From Tillus elongatus (Eukaryota > Arthropoda > Insecta > Coleoptera > Cleridae): a stretch of DNA of 64,000 nt. Shown here piece by piece: positions 11,110 through 22,682 of this stretch. The stretch spans positions 176,982,010 to 177,046,009 of the forward strand of contig OZ023264.1 of NCBI GenBank assembly GCA_964006375.1, in the 5' to 3' direction. The notes beneath the pieces are model-generated. The model did no database searches. It was not told where the DNA came from and worked only from the letters and a program-made list of their open reading frames with translations. How positions within the stretch are numbered: the first letter of the stretch is position 1; each line of letters starts with the position of its first letter. The translations under genes and the position numbers were made by a program.

Positions 11110-11692
11110 AATATGTATACCAATATACCAATTAACGAAACTACAAATATAATCGAAAATAAAATGCAAAATAACAACAAAAAACAACAAATCAGCGAAA
11201 TATTAAACATCATATTAAAACAAAATTACTTTGAGTTCAACGGAGCATACTACATTCAAGAAGACGGACTACCAATGTGATCTCCACTATCAAGCATCAG
11301 GGCAGAAATATACATACAACAGTTAGAAGATAAAATCAACACCATCATAAAAGAGACAGACCCAAACATCAAATGGATAAGATACGTCGATGAAATATTA
11401 ATAATATACGACAATCAAAAAACCAACATAGACAATATCATCGAAAAAATAAACCAAATTAACAAAAACATAAAATTTACAATAGAAAAAGAATCAAACA
11501 ACACCATAAACTTCCTAGACTTAACACTAAACAGAAAAGAAAACCAGATTGAATACAAAATAAACAGAAATCCCACACAAACAGACATCACTATACCTAA
11601 ACACTCACTACACCCACATACACACAAAATGGCCGCATACAGATACTTAATAAACAGAATGCTAAATGTACCACTTCATAACGACGAACGAT
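11110..11692 (+). pseudogene. PLE-1 reverse transcriptase, broken
   Basis: The frame reads NMYTNIPI, a typical PLE motif near the RT palm start. It then gives EDGLPM-stop-SPLSS, where the stop (TGA near 11278) replaces the usual Gly of GLPMGSP. Next come RYVDEILIIYD and NTINFLDLTL. The catalytic YVDD is here YVDE, so one of the two metal-binding Asp is replaced by Glu. The frame ends near 11690. The finger region before NMYTN is absent, which shows 5' truncation. Family assignment rests on this motif set. Confidence 0.85.
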
Positions 11693-11964
11693 AAAAGGAG
11701 TACAACATCATAATATAAATAGCAGAAAAAAATGGATTCAACAAGAAAACAACAGAAAAGCTAGTAAAACAATTCAAAAACAAACAAATCAACAAAACCG
11801 AAAACAAAACACCAGAAACAAACACAAAATACACAACATTCACTTATAACCACCACATCAAAAAATTAACACAAACACTCAAACAATATGACTTAAAAAT
11901 GAGCTACAAAACCAACAACAAAATAATTAACAAAATAAATAAAAAACAAGAAAACAACCCACAT

Positions 11965-12200
11965 GATATATAGGAATGACAAAAAAATCAATAGAAACAA
12001 GATTCAAGGAACATATAACAGCATTAGATAAAATCCACATACCTAGCTACAAATCAAACGTAGCTACACATATTTACAACACAAAACACCAAAAACCAAA
12101 CATCACCCAATTACAACTAATGAAACATGTTAAAGACCACAAAAAATGGAAATCTGGAAACAATACTACATTCAACAAACAAACAATAGGAAACAATTAA
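11965..12200 (+). pseudogene. PLE-1 GIY-YIG endonuclease remnant
   Basis: The frame gives YIGMTKKSIETRFKEH followed by SNVATHIYNTKHQ, the YIG half and helix of a GIY-YIG nuclease with the conserved Arg. The GIY half and the Cys-rich segment expected before YIG are missing, so a deletion joined the RT-distal region to YIG. The frame stays open to 12200. Confidence 0.8.
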
Positions 12201-12423
12201 TGCCAGAACAAATCCAAGTACAAACATTTAGGCAAAACTTAATAAAGGCCATACAAATAGACAAATTATCAAACCACAGTGATCAAGACAGGAGACCGAT
12301 ACACACGACACAGCCCGAAGGCACAACCAATCAGGGAACAGGAAACCGACCAATAGAAGCTCACGCCGCATGCGCCACGTACAATCTCAGACGTAAACCA
12401 GACAGGAGCGATAACAGTCAGTA

Positions 12424-12468
12424 GCGTGCTGATGATGAACCGGGACGGTTCGAAACTGCAGTCCGCGC
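12424..12468 (+). ncRNA. Hammerhead ribozyme in PLE-1 tail
   Basis: The element fits the hammerhead core. Stem I is GCGTG (12424-12428) with CGCGC (12464-12468). Core CTGATGA is 12429-12435. Stem II is GAACCG (12437-12442) with CGGTTC (12446-12451) around a GGA loop. GAAA is 12452-12455. Stem III is the A-T and C-G pairs (12455/12462, 12456/12461) around TGCA. The predicted cleavage is after C12463. A short stem III is typical of PLE-associated hammerheads. All core residues are intact. Self-cleavage is predicted, not shown. Confidence 0.85.
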
Positions 12469-12549
12469 AAACCAATAAGAAATCACAAACGTACAGCAAA
12501 CAAATAAAGTGTATATTTAAAAGTGATTACACTGTAGTGCAGTATTTCT

Positions 12550-12652
<103 letters not shown>

Positions 12653-12904
12653 TCATTTATCGGCAACCAGTTATTTTAGCAAATGTTCTCTCACCCATCT
12701 CAGCAATATTGATCATGTTTTAGGTTAGTCTATTTTCTGGCATTGTACTATCTGCACTTACAATTTAATCTAGTGTACCTCTATGCACACACAAATACTA
12801 TGGATTTATAGTGCTATCTAATATATGTACTACTTATTTGTATGTATTCAATTATGTTAAGTAATTTCATTTATCCTCTATATACATGTGTATATGTGTA
12901 AGTA

Positions 12905-14043
12905 TATACAGTGCTTTCATTTCAAAACTAGCAACCCTTAATAATTTCTTTATCAAGGAAATCTGGTTAAAAAAAAACAGGTCAATTGGGATTTCGAGGG
13001 GCACGTTCAAAAACAGTATTTTTGGAATTTTACTTTTCACCCCCTAAGCCCCAGTCACCCTAACTTTATAATTTTAAATGCCACCCCCTAGCTTGAGATA
13101 CATTATTTTAAAGGTATTTAAAATCCTAATCCAACAGCGTTTACTAAATTTAAATCCACCACCAACTTTTGAATTTAGAACAAGAAAACGTCATCAAATT
13201 CGGAATATTTAAAAAAAAAAATTTAATAGTTTAAGACAAAAACCTACTTTATTAAGTGCTCAAAGTGCCCTCCGTTGTTAGCTAAACAATAAAATAGTCG
13301 GTCGACGAATTCTATTCTAACGTTTTGAAATGTTTCTGTAGTAATTTGTCGGCAAGCTTGGGTGATCCTATCTTTTAGAACCTGAATATTCTCTGGCGGA
13401 GGATTATGGTACACAACTGATTTCAAATAACCCCAAAGAAAGACGTCCAGTGGTGTTAGGTCCGGAGATCTGGCGGGCCATTCCAGGGCGCCTCGTCTGC
13501 CAATCCATTTGTAGGGAAATCTTTGATTAAGCCACTGGCGAACACATAGTGTGGTGGTGCACCGACCTGTTGATAGTGCAAATTTTGTTCCTCCAGCAGT
13601 GGGTTGCCTTCTTCATTAAGTTTTCTAAGGACTCTGCTATAAGTGGATCAATATAATTTTCCAAAAAATTTAAATACAAATCACCAGTTAAAATTTCTTC
13701 AATAAACAAAGGGCCTATTATATCATTTCCAAGAATTCCCGCCCAGACATTTTTGTTGTGGAAACTGTGCGAACACTACTGGATTTTGATTACCCCAATA
13801 TCTACAGTTGTGTTTATTAACAAAACCATTCAGAAAGAAAGTTGATTCATCACTAAAGCAAATATTCTTTACTAAATTCCTATCGTCTTGAATTGTAGCA
13901 GTCATTAATTCACAGAATTGCATCCTTCTATCATAATCATCCTCGCCGAGTTCATAGAGAATGGTAAATTTATAAGGAAAGAACTTGTAAAGTTTTAAAA
14001 CTTTATGTGTGGAACCGACGGAAATATTCGTTAATGCAGCCAC
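12905..14043 (-). mobile_element. Decayed Tc1/mariner-related transposon
   Basis: A minus-strand transposase remnant (13244-14043) with a possible element end at 12908 (CAGTGCTTTCATTTC), just after a TATA sequence as expected for TA-targeting elements. The matching opposite end is not visible; family D sequence takes over from about 14050. It is related to the copies at 26.1 and 38.4 kb but clearly a different, older subfamily. Confidence 0.7.
13244..14043 (-). pseudogene. Tc1/mariner-like transposase, degenerate
   Basis: Minus-strand translation gives, in order, a linker with NISVGSTHKVLKLYKFFPYKF and the segment DDYDRRMQFCELM. Next is CFSDESTFFLNG (first catalytic Asp) and NKHNCRYWGNQNP, then, after frame changes, a middle portion. 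The C-terminal part has WIGRRGALEWPARSPDLTP and LDVFLWGYLK, where the Asp after TPL is the third catalytic residue. The domain cuts and joins DNA at TA sites. Several frame breaks between 13426 and 13730, and loss of the N-terminal DNA-binding domain, make it inactive. Confidence 0.82.
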
Positions 14044-14059
14044 TTTTGGAATTGAAGTC

Positions 14060-14420
14060 GTGGGTTCAGCGGCAAAACCTCCTTTGTCGGGTGCTAACTG
14101 GATACCAAAATTTGAAGATAATATTTCAATTTGTTCGAAAGTTACTGCGCCTATTAACAGACGTACATGCAGACAGACCGACTAACCGATAAAAAAATTC
14201 GTTCGAGGATCAACTTTATGTTTATGTTTTGAGATTTTTTACGTTTTAGCAAAAAAAAATTTGTCAACAATAGTCCACCCCCACACATTCAACCCCTAAT
14301 TTAGTTTCAGCACAGAATACCAGGTGTTTGATGAAAGTAAGTTATCTAATAAATAGACCCTAAAACGTTATGTTACTCGAATTTTAACGAAAAAATGTAA
14401 ATTTTCACCAAATTTGATGA
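14060..14420. repeat. Family D repeat, partial copy
   Basis: Contains GGGTGCTAACTGGATACC, GTTCGAAAGTTACTGCGCC and CAGACAGACCGAC, then the ACGTTATGTTACTCGA block. The same blocks, in the same orientation but rearranged order, make up 57730-58870. Non-coding; origin unknown. Confidence 0.65.
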
Positions 14421-14741
14421 GACGTGGCACATTGTTTCTACTATATACGTTATACTGGTAGCCAAATTTGATGCCTGCTGCCTTAAAAAACACATATTTG
14501 CTATTAAAAACATTTTTTATGAAAATTCACTGTCATAACACACTTTCTGCGTCCAGACTTTTTTTATCTGTTTTGATACTTTTTGCGACGTTTAAGAGAG
14601 AAAAAAATGTTGAAATTTTTTATATACTTTCAGACGCGACTATGTGGAAGTAATTTAATAGCAGATCAGGTTGCCCTAACTCGGTGAAACCGTTCCATAC
14701 TTTATACAGACGTAGACTTTCTTGAATTTTTTTATGTTTAT

Positions 14742-14743
<2 letters not shown>
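14421..14743. repeat. Family B right half
   Basis: GCCAAATTTGATGCCTGC and an inverted end CATAACACACTTTCTGCGTCC near 14533 match the family B interior and right TIR. The rest to 14743 is unassigned. Confidence 0.6.

Positions 14744-14807
<64 letters not shown>
14744..14807. repeat. (TA)n microsatellite
   Basis: TA tract of about 64 bp at the core of an inverted family A copy. Confidence 0.95.
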
Positions 14808-14810
<3 letters not shown>

Positions 14811-16010
14811 TGTGTATGTTTATGTATGTATTAGACCGATAAGTCAAAAAATAAAGGGCCGATTTTAATCAAATTTGGTAGTACCTTCCTTTTGCAAGTG
14901 GCTTGGATAAGTTTGTTAGCCGGGAAAATCGGCGCAGGTTTTCCCGGAAAATTTTGTGTTTTTTTTTTTTCGAAAAAATTTTATATCTTCGGAAATCACA
15001 AAGTAAGGATAACCAAATTTGGTACAGGTGTTTGTATTATAAGGAGTAAACCATGCACAAAATTCAGGCCTGTAGGTATGGGCAATTAAAGAAACAAAAT
15101 TTGGACATTTCCTCAAAACGCCTGGGCCGCGATTTAAAACGTCAAAATCCGCAACATTTAGACAAAGAACCTAAAAGAAAGATGGATTATGTAAACAAAA
15201 TGTCACAAGAAGGGTGTTCTGCAAACCCTTAAGTTTCAGCTTCAACCGTCATTGTCCTTCATTTTACTCAAGTGTTTCCAGAAATTTCATTTCAAATAGA
15301 CCCTTTCTCTGATGGTTTGGCTGTAGGTTTAGTTAAGTTGATGCTTTGGCTGTAGGTTTAGTTAAGTCTGTGGTTTAACGGTCTAGACTTTTTAGCTAAT
15401 TCTCAAATGAGCGCAAGCTAGGGCCCCTAGAATCCATATCCGGGTTTACTTTCAGTTTTTATCTGTTCAGATATATACAGGCTGACTCATTTCTACGGTA
15501 AAGCTCAATATAATTGTTATTATACAAGCTACCAGAAAAAATTGTATACGTTAATTATAGGGTGTCTTAAGCTGCATCAAAATATTTTGACGATCACAGG
15601 CTGGCCCATAAGTCGTTGGTGATCCCTAACACCCTTATATTATTGCATTTTTGCATTTTTTTATCAAAATATAATGCATGTTTGTAAGAAAAACAATCGA
15701 GACGCAGTACGTGACTTTTGGTAGCGAATTTTCATTATACCCTTCAAATTTCAATAACTCAATTTGCTATTAACCTGAGGTTTGTTGGCTAGGAAACCAA
15801 CATTTAAAGTTTATTTTCGAAAAATTTGTGTACATTTTCAAACAATAAGTAATTTTGAAAAAAAAGGTACATTGTTTTCACTATATAGGCTATACCGGTC
15901 ACCAGATGATGCCTGCTTGCATTAGGGAGACATATTTGCTATTAAAAACATTTTTATGAAAATTCACTTCCATAACGCACTTGCTGCGTCCAGACTTTTA
16001 CGTTTTTCTG
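14808..16010 (-). repeat. Family A/B modules, inverted
   Basis: On the minus strand this repeats the left arm (GGCTTGGATAAGTTTGTTAG at 14900) and the TGTTTGTATTATAAG-type blocks. It also holds the CATTGTCCTTCATTTTACT segment and a family B right end at 15970 (CATAACGCACTTGCTGCGTC). The order mirrors 55290-56250. Non-coding. Confidence 0.7.
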
Positions 16011-17190
16011 CAGCCAGTTTCGCTTGTTACCGCATCGTCAGGCAAACGAAAATTTTGTTTGTGAGAGAACAGAAAAAGTATCAGATTGTATAATACACGT
16101 TTAGCGAATTTTCATGTACAAAATGTTCCGGTTAGTGACCAAAAAATTTCAGAATTATTCTTAAAACATTTTTTTAAATTTTCTTGGAAGAAAATTTGTT
16201 TTAGAATTTTTGTGTGAAAAAATATTTGGCCAAGTTTTGGTAGAACATTTTTCATAGCGAAATTTGTAAAAAGTAATGTCTAAATGAATTTTCTTGCAAA
16301 AAATTGTTTTAGGGGATTTGTGTGCAAAATATTTCAACACTTTTGCAGAAATACTTTATACTATTTAACGAAACAAATTTTTTATCGGATCCTTATAAAC
16401 AATTTTTTTATCGCATTTTAATTGGCGTTTTTTTTCCGAATTTTCGTCCTACAATATTATAGTTATTTTTAGTAATTCACAAAAAAAACTCAATTTTCAA
16501 TAATAGAAGAATCACCCTGTACATATTAATTGTTTGACTTGATACACAAGAAAGTTTTTTTCTGCATGATTTAAGCTTCACGGTCACAATTACAAAGAAA
16601 GCTGTTCTACCCCATTAATTGATTAATTATTACCTGTCTAAACAACTGCGTGTCCATCGTCTTACTCGATGAACAAACGTTCGACGTTCTATTTTGTTTC
16701 TTTTTTAAAATAGTAACTGTACGCTATTGTTATTGTAACAAACACCGGTGCCATGAACTTACTCCTACTACGGAATAATCAGTTAATGACCTGGATAGTG
16801 CGAACAATTCCTCACCGATTCTGGAAGGATTTATGGTAAATTTATGGCAGTTATTAATATGCCTCATTAGGTATGTCAACACATTTAACACGGTTTGTGT
16901 TTTTTTAATAAGAAAAACATTCTAAATGACAAAAACATATGGAACACCCAGAAATTGAGTTTTCACAATAATACTATAATATAATTTATTATCTAACATT
17001 TTACAGTGCGTCTAAACAATTATTTTAGTGCGACCACTGCTTTAATGTGTTTGGATTCAAGTAAAAATACTTGACATGATAATCATCATTACAGTTTCAA
17101 GGCGACATTGTCTTGTAGTCGCAACCACGAATGTGTCTGGTAGCTCTTCATATTTCACTGCAGCTTCGGTGTAGCCGTAGGTCCCGTGCA
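16011..17190. other. No gene recognised
   Basis: AT-rich sequence with weak internal similarity among TTTTCTTGGAAGAAAATTTG-like blocks at 16190-16340. I see no coding region or RNA gene. Confidence 0.4.
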
Positions 17191-17229
17191 TTATTCGATG
17201 TTGGGCACGTTGAACATCCACACTCTCCT

Positions 17230-18490
17230 TATAAAACGAAGACAGTTCGGCAAGATTTCCCGGATAGTGAGGTGAAACAGAAAATACAATACAAATAGCT
17301 TGTGAACTTCTTTATGTGGGCCAGGTCTTAAAAAAGGTTTAGTTAAGTCCGCCAGCGATCCTAACCTTCCTTGCATAAACAAAAGAGTTTGGTAAAATTT
17401 TCAAAATGATGGGGTAGACTGCTCTCTGATCTCGGAAATAGACTGACGTTAAAAAAATACAATACAAATAGCTTCCGAACTTCATTATGTGGACCAGGTC
17501 CTCAAAAGGGTTCGGTAACGTTTCCAAAATGATGACATAAATTGCTCATGATTGCCCATAAACCCGGAAACATTCCGACGTTTAAGAAACAAAACATACA
17601 ATACAAATAGCTTCCGAACTTTATGTGGGCCAGGTCTTCAAAAAGGCGTGGCCGAGCACGTTAGAAACCCTTACCTTCCTTACAATAAAGAAAAGGGTTC
17701 GGTAACATTTCCAAAATGATGAGGTAAACTGTCCCCTGGAGTCGGTGATTGGCCATAATCGCGGAAATAGGCCGACGTTAAAGAAACAAACATACAATAC
17801 AAATAGCTTCCGGAATTTATTATGTGGACTAAGTCTTCAAAGGGGTTTTGCTGAGCACGTTAAAAATCCTTACCTTCCTTACATAAAGAAAAGGGTTCGG
17901 TAACATTTCCAAAATGATGAGGTAAACTGTTCCCTGGAGTCGGTGATTGGCCATAATCGCGTAAATAGACCGACGTTAAAGAAACAAAAATACAGTACAA
18001 ATACGTTCTGAGCTTCGTAGGCCAGGTCTTAAAAAAAGCTTGGCAAAATGATGAGGTGCACTGTTCTCTGGATTCGGTGACTGGTCATAATCGCGGAAAT
18101 AAACCGACGTTAAAGAAACAAAAATACAATACAAATAGCTTCTGGACTTCGTGGGCCAGGTCTTCAAAAAGGCTTGGTTGAGCACGTTTCCTTATATAAA
18201 GAAAAGGGTTCGGTAAAATTTCCAAAATTATGAGGTGCACTGTTCCCTGTATTCAGTGACTGGCCATAATCGCTGAAATAGACCGACGTTAAAGAAACAC
18301 AAATACAATACAAATAGCTTCTGGACTTCGTGGGCCAGGTGTTCAAAAAGGCTTGGCTGAGCACGTTTCCTTACATAAAGAAAAGGGTTCGGTAAAATTC
18401 CCAAAAGGATGAGGTGCACTGTTCCCTGGATTCGGTGACTGGCCATAATCGCGGAAATAGACAGACGTTAAAGAAACAAAATTCAATATC
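17230..18490. repeat. Satellite-like tandem array, variable unit length
   Basis: At least seven units share the block ACAAATAGCTTCCGAACTTC followed by GGGCCAGGTCTTCAAAAAGG. They also share AAAGGGTTCGGTAA, TGATGAGGT, GGCCATAATCGCGGAAATAG and GACGTTAAAGAAACAAA. Anchor positions 17291, 17464, 17603, 17799, 17997, 18131 and 18310 give spacings of 173, 139, 196, 198, 134 and 179 bp. The short units lack the AGCACGTTAGAAACCCTTACC or TAAACTGTTCCC segment, so length varies by internal deletion. No coding function; the open frames here are repeat translations. Confidence 0.9.
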
Positions 18491-18599
18491 TGAGCGCAAA
18501 AACCCACCAATCATTTCAGCTGTAAAATAGAAAATGGGAGAAATATCTAGCAGGCACCGCATTGTTAAACGCACAACAGAAAATTTAGAGATCAAAAAA

Positions 18600-19200
18600 T
18601 AATCCGGATCTGATGGGATCCTGGCTTTATGTAGTTCTTAAAATGCGTGCTCCTAAATTGACCCCAATTTTATGTCACATATTTTCGATGTCGAATACGA
18701 TGTAAGTATTTTCATCTTCCTGGAAACAAGCTCGAATACATCATGTCCCTAAAAAGGGTGACAAATTTGGAGAAGGTCACGTAGTGTCATTGAATATCTC
18801 TTAAGCGTTCGATCAGGATATTGTGGAATATTGTTGTCATCTTTGGAGTATTGCCCTAAAGATCCACCTTGTCCCTCCCAGATTCTATTCAGAAAGAGGC
18901 TGTTCGCCTTATATGAGATTCATAGTCAATGTTGTCTAGACCACAAGAGAAAGGTCGGAGGTATTTGTCTCCTCTATCGATATCGACATGGCTGGTCATA
19001 AAGTGCTTCATTAGTACGTCCGCCTCCGACCTTTAATCGGCAAACTCGTTTGGTCGAAAAGTCCACGTTCTTGGCGTCAAAATACTCTTTATCCCAACAG
19101 TTCGTTACAAATATTATTTCTATCCCAGATTATCTAAGTTTTGGAATGTCCTCCCTGCAGACATATAAGCTTCGGTAAATCTGCAGAGGACCCCCCGATG
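18600..19200 (+). pseudogene. LINE remnant (Jockey/CR1-like), internally deleted
   Basis: Plus-strand translations in shifting frames resemble a second Jockey/CR1-like subfamily. SGSDGILAL corresponds to the SGPDGIPAL motif before RT, followed by HIFDVEYDV. After a large deletion the tail appears: YCGILLSSL, PSQILFRKRLFAL (as DSIQKRAVRLI), LDHKRKVGGICLLYRYRHG and IPDYLSFGMSSLQ (as LSKFWNVLPA). The catalytic RT core is absent. Its 3' tip is repeated at 20446-20490 because it lies at the start of the tandem duplication. Confidence 0.7.
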
Positions 19201-19235
19201 GATTTTTAAAATTCAGAGATATGTCTAGAAACCCC

Positions 19236-19512
19236 CTCCCCATCTCACAAACCACAAGAAACATGTGTATCTCCACCTACCCCCCCCCCCTAAGGAAGTT
19301 ACGAGATCAGGGGTATATAGGGGTGCTGGGCGGGCTAGAAGATAAAAACGAAATGAAGAAAACAGCTTAATCGGACCTCGAAAAGTGTTTTCACATTTTG
19401 AAGCCACACCCCCAGTACACCCTGCATATACCGCACAGCACCCCTATTGGCCCATGGTCCCGTAACTTTCCTGAGGGTTGCTCACAGAAAATGTGTCTTG
19501 TGGTTTATGCAA
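19236..19512. repeat. Family C foldback repeat
   Basis: The left block AAACCACAAGAAACATG with GGAAGTTACGAGATC is matched in inverse by CCCGTAACTTTCC and TGTGTCTTGTGGTTTATGC, giving a foldback of about 275 bp. The loop contains CATTTTGAAGCCACACCC. Confidence 0.8.
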
Positions 19513-19974
19513 CGAGGGTGGTTGTGGACATGCGAGAGGGAAGGAAAACCCCCACGACGAAGAACCTCTCTCAGCCGTTTTCCCAAGTGAAACGCCAGGG
19601 CAAGGAAAACCCATGTTACAATATAAGAACCCTAGTTTGTACAACTAAAAGAGAACATATTATAGCATATACTGTCAAACAATCGAAATTTTAGAAAGAA
19701 CGGTTACATAACACCTACTATTTTCATCTGAAGCAAATGAGGTTTTCCTCATTACGAAAACAATGTAGGAAACAAATAATAAATGGATACGTCAGATAAC
19801 ACTAAAACGCGACACATACACGCTCCAACTACTGCAACACTAGGTAGAATGGTCATAATAAGAAAACAAGGTGAACAATGCACAATTTTAGAAAGAACGC
19901 CTCGGAACAAATGAATAACTAAGAATCCGATGGCTGCTTCGTCGTGGGGATTTTCCTTCCCCCCTCGCGTGCAT

Positions 19975-20321
19975 AAAGCCACCCTCGTTGCATAAACCAC
20001 GAGAAAAATTTCTTGTTCATATCCCCCAAGGAAGTTTCGAGACCTGGAGCCAATAGCGGTGCTGTGCGGGGTAAGCAGGGTTTAAGGGGGGTATGGCTTC
20101 AAGATGTGAAAAAGGCAGCTTTCAAGCCGATTTCTTCGCATTTTCTGCTCATATTTCCTTTTTACTACCTACCCCGCCCAGCACCCCTATTCACTCCTGG
20201 TTCCTTGGGGGTGGGAACAAGAAAAGAAATTTTTCTTGTGGTTTGCGCATCCAGGGGGGTCCTAGGCAGGTTTCTGACAAAAAATTGAAAAGCGTTCGGG
20301 AGGTAATCTGCAAATTTACCT
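19975..20321. repeat. Family C foldback repeat with right TIR
   Basis: Inverted blocks TGCATAAACCACGAGAAAAA and TTTTTCTTGTGGTTTGCGCA flank a loop with GGCTTCAAGATGTG. The right end continues through CCAGGGGGGTCCTAGGC and GCGTTCGGGAGGTAATC to CTGCAAATTTACC at 20321. That matches the proven terminal repeat of the nested element at 33488-34436. Confidence 0.8.
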
Positions 20322-21433
20322 AATCTTCAAGTAATCAAGAAGTGGCACAACAATCGAGTTCATGATGTATTCGGGACACATACGTCTGCTTTCCAAAAAC
20401 TAGTTCATAAAAAATATATTATTTGAAGCTTCCCTCGAATAATAGTTCTATCCCAGATCATCTAGGTTTTGGAATGTCCTCCCGGCAAGCATATTTACGA
20501 AGACATATAGGAAAGTTACGAGACCGGGAGTAAATAGGGGTGCAGGGCGGGCTAGAAGATAAAAAGCAAATAGAGAAAACAGCTTAATCGGACCTCGAAA
20601 AGTTTTTTCACATTTTGAAGCCACACCCCCATTACACCCTGCCTATACCGCACAGCACCCCTATAGGCCCTTGGTCCCGTAACTTCCTTGAGGATTGCTC
20701 ACAGAAAATGTGTCGTGTGGTTTATGCAACGAGGGTGGTTGTGGATATGCGAGAGGGAAGGAAAACCCCCACGACGAAGAACCCCTTCCCAAGTGAAACG
20801 CCAGGGGAAGGAAAACCCATGTTACAATATAAGTACTCTAGTTTGTACAACTAAAAGAGTACATATCATAGCATACACTGTCAAACTATCGAAATTGTAC
20901 AAAGAACGGTTACATAACACCTACTTTTTTCATCTGAAGCAAATGAGGTAGGTCCGGCCCTTGGCTAACCAGGCACCTTGCATTTTCCTCATTACGAAAA
21001 CAATGTAGAAAACAAATAATAAATGGGTACGTCAGGGAGCATTAAAACGCGACGCATACACGCTCCAACCACTGCAACACTAGGTAGAATGGTCATAATA
21101 AGAAAACAAGGTGAACAGTGCACAATTTTAGAAAGAAAGCCTCGGAACAAATGAATAATTAAGAATCCGATGGCTGCTTCGTCGTAAAGCTTTTTTTCCC
21201 CCCTCGCGTGCATAAAGTCACCCTCGTAGCATAAACCACGAGAAAAATTTCTTGTTCATATCCCCCAAGGAAGTTTCGGGACCTGGAGCCAATAGGGGTG
21301 CTTTGCGGGGTAAGCAGGGTTTAAGGGGGGTATGACTTCAAGATGTGAAAAAGACAGCTTTCAAGCCGATTTCTGGGCATTTTCTGCTCATATTTCCTTT
21401 TTACTACCTACCCCGCCCAGCACCCCTATTCAC

Positions 21434-22389
21434 CACTTTTTTCCCTCAGTCCTCGTCCACGGCCTTGCCACCCCGATAGCACTGCAACCTTTAGTTAGTC
21501 TTACTCCACCCATTCCAAAATTACTGTGCCTTGAACTAGTCTGCACAGCGATTGGTAGGGTGAAGTTTTATATTGCTGTCTCCGGTCTAGACTGACCGTA
21601 GATCAGTTGTCTTTTGCGGTCCAGAGCTTTACACTCGTACAAGATGTGCTGGGCTGATTCCTCCCCCTCGCCGCAGAGTCTGCATGCGAGGTCCCCTTCG
21701 AAACGCCCCATTTTATGCAGGTGCTTCTTGACGGCCATGTGTCCCGTCAAGAGACCTGTTATGTTTCTGAGCTGTCCTCTGCTAAGATTTAGCAGCTCCA
21801 CAACTCTCTTTGAACTGGGTTCGTCAATTATTGACTTTCCACGTCTGAGCCCTGGATAGTCTGTCCAGTACACCTTATGTTGGTTTCTGACCCAGGACTT
21901 AATGGCTCCCCTGGCAGTGCTCTTTGTCACGCCCAGAGCCGGTTCTGGTCCCATAAATGGTTCTGCTGACCCTCTCTTCGCGAGACTGTCGGCTTCTTCA
22001 TTGCCTTTGGCCCCCGAGTGACCCGGCACCCAGATGAGGGTCACCTCATTCTGTCCAGCCAGGTGGCTCGTCTGGTCTCGGCACTCACTCACCAGCCAGG
22101 AATTTACCCGTGGGCTACTTAGTCCCTTAAGGGCTGCCTGGCTGTCTGTGGCTATGAGGATCCGCTTGTTGGTGTAGCCCCTCCTCTTGTTCTCCCGCAC
22201 ACAGTGCAGGATGGCGTACATTTCGGCCTTAAACACCGTTGCATGGGCTCCGAGGGAAATACTATGACTTACCCTCGGTCCTTCCGAGTAAACACCTGCC
22301 ATCCTTTGGATCTTGCCTAGTTTTTGTTTGGCACTGGATTGTCTCACCTTAGGCCACCTGACCAGTGCCACGTATGTTAACGATCTATT
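21434..22389 (-). mobile_element. R1-like LINE copy 1, 5'-truncated, with 13-bp TSD
   Basis: Flanked by the direct repeat CACCCCTATTCAC at 21421-21433 and 22390-22402, the signature of target-primed insertion. The minus-strand 3' end is GACTGAGGGAAAAAAG with a short A-run, shared with copies at 31234-31862 and 32735-32802. It interrupts a family C repeat inside duplication unit 2. Because unit 1 has the empty site, insertion happened after the duplication, or in one unit only. Confidence 0.9.
21571..22389 (-). pseudogene. R1-like LINE RT tail and RNase H, internally deleted
   Basis: About 270 uninterrupted codons on the minus strand. The first 30 residues (YVALVRWPKVRQS, LGKIQRMA) are the end of the RT connection. 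They join abruptly to GVYSEGPRVSHSI inside RNase H, so the DGS strand with the first catalytic Asp is deleted. The rest of RNase H is intact: FKAEMYAI (Glu), ATDSQAAL (Asp), IWVPGHSG and NEEADSLAK (Asp). A Cys/His segment CRLCGEGEESAQHILYEC ends the protein. RNase H would remove LINE RNA from the hybrid. The deletion removes a catalytic residue, and most of ORF2 is missing. Confidence 0.85.
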
Positions 22390-22390
22390 C

Positions 22391-22600
22391 ACCCCTATTC
22401 ACTCCTGGTTTTTTGGGGGTGGGAACAAGACATTTTTGTTGTGGTTTGCGCATCCAGGGGGGTCCTAGGCAGGTTTCTGACCAAAAAAAAAATGAAAAGC
22501 GTTCGGGAGGTAATCTGAAAATGTACCGTCGTTTTATCTAAAACCGTTCGGGAGTTGTCTGCAAATTCACCTAATCTTCAAGTAATCAAGAAGTGGCACA
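22391..22600. repeat. Family C right end after LINE insertion
   Basis: Resumes the family C sequence interrupted at 21433: CACTCCTGGTTTTTTGGGGG, TTGTGGTTTGCGCATCC and CGTTCGGGAGGTAATC. A partial second copy of the TIR region is present at 22545-22582. Confidence 0.75.
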
Positions 22601-22682
22601 ACAATCGAGTTCATGATGTATTCGGGACACATGTCTACTTTTCATAAACTACTTCATAAAAAATAGATTATTTGAAGCTTCG

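Larger units (their letters stand above)
19118..20445 (+). repeat. 1.33-kb tandem duplication, unit 1
   Basis: Starts at TTCTATCCCAGATTATCTA and ends just before TTCTATCCCAGATCATCTA at 20446, a period of 1328 bp. The unit holds a LINE 3' tip, two family C foldbacks (about 19236-19512 and 19975-20321) and an intervening block with CAATGTAGGAAACAAATAA. No gene. Confidence 0.9.

Noticed and set aside
17230..18490. Repeat-spacer pattern resembling CRISPR
   Set aside because: Units are long, contiguous and variable with no short direct repeats or unique spacers; the context is eukaryotic.
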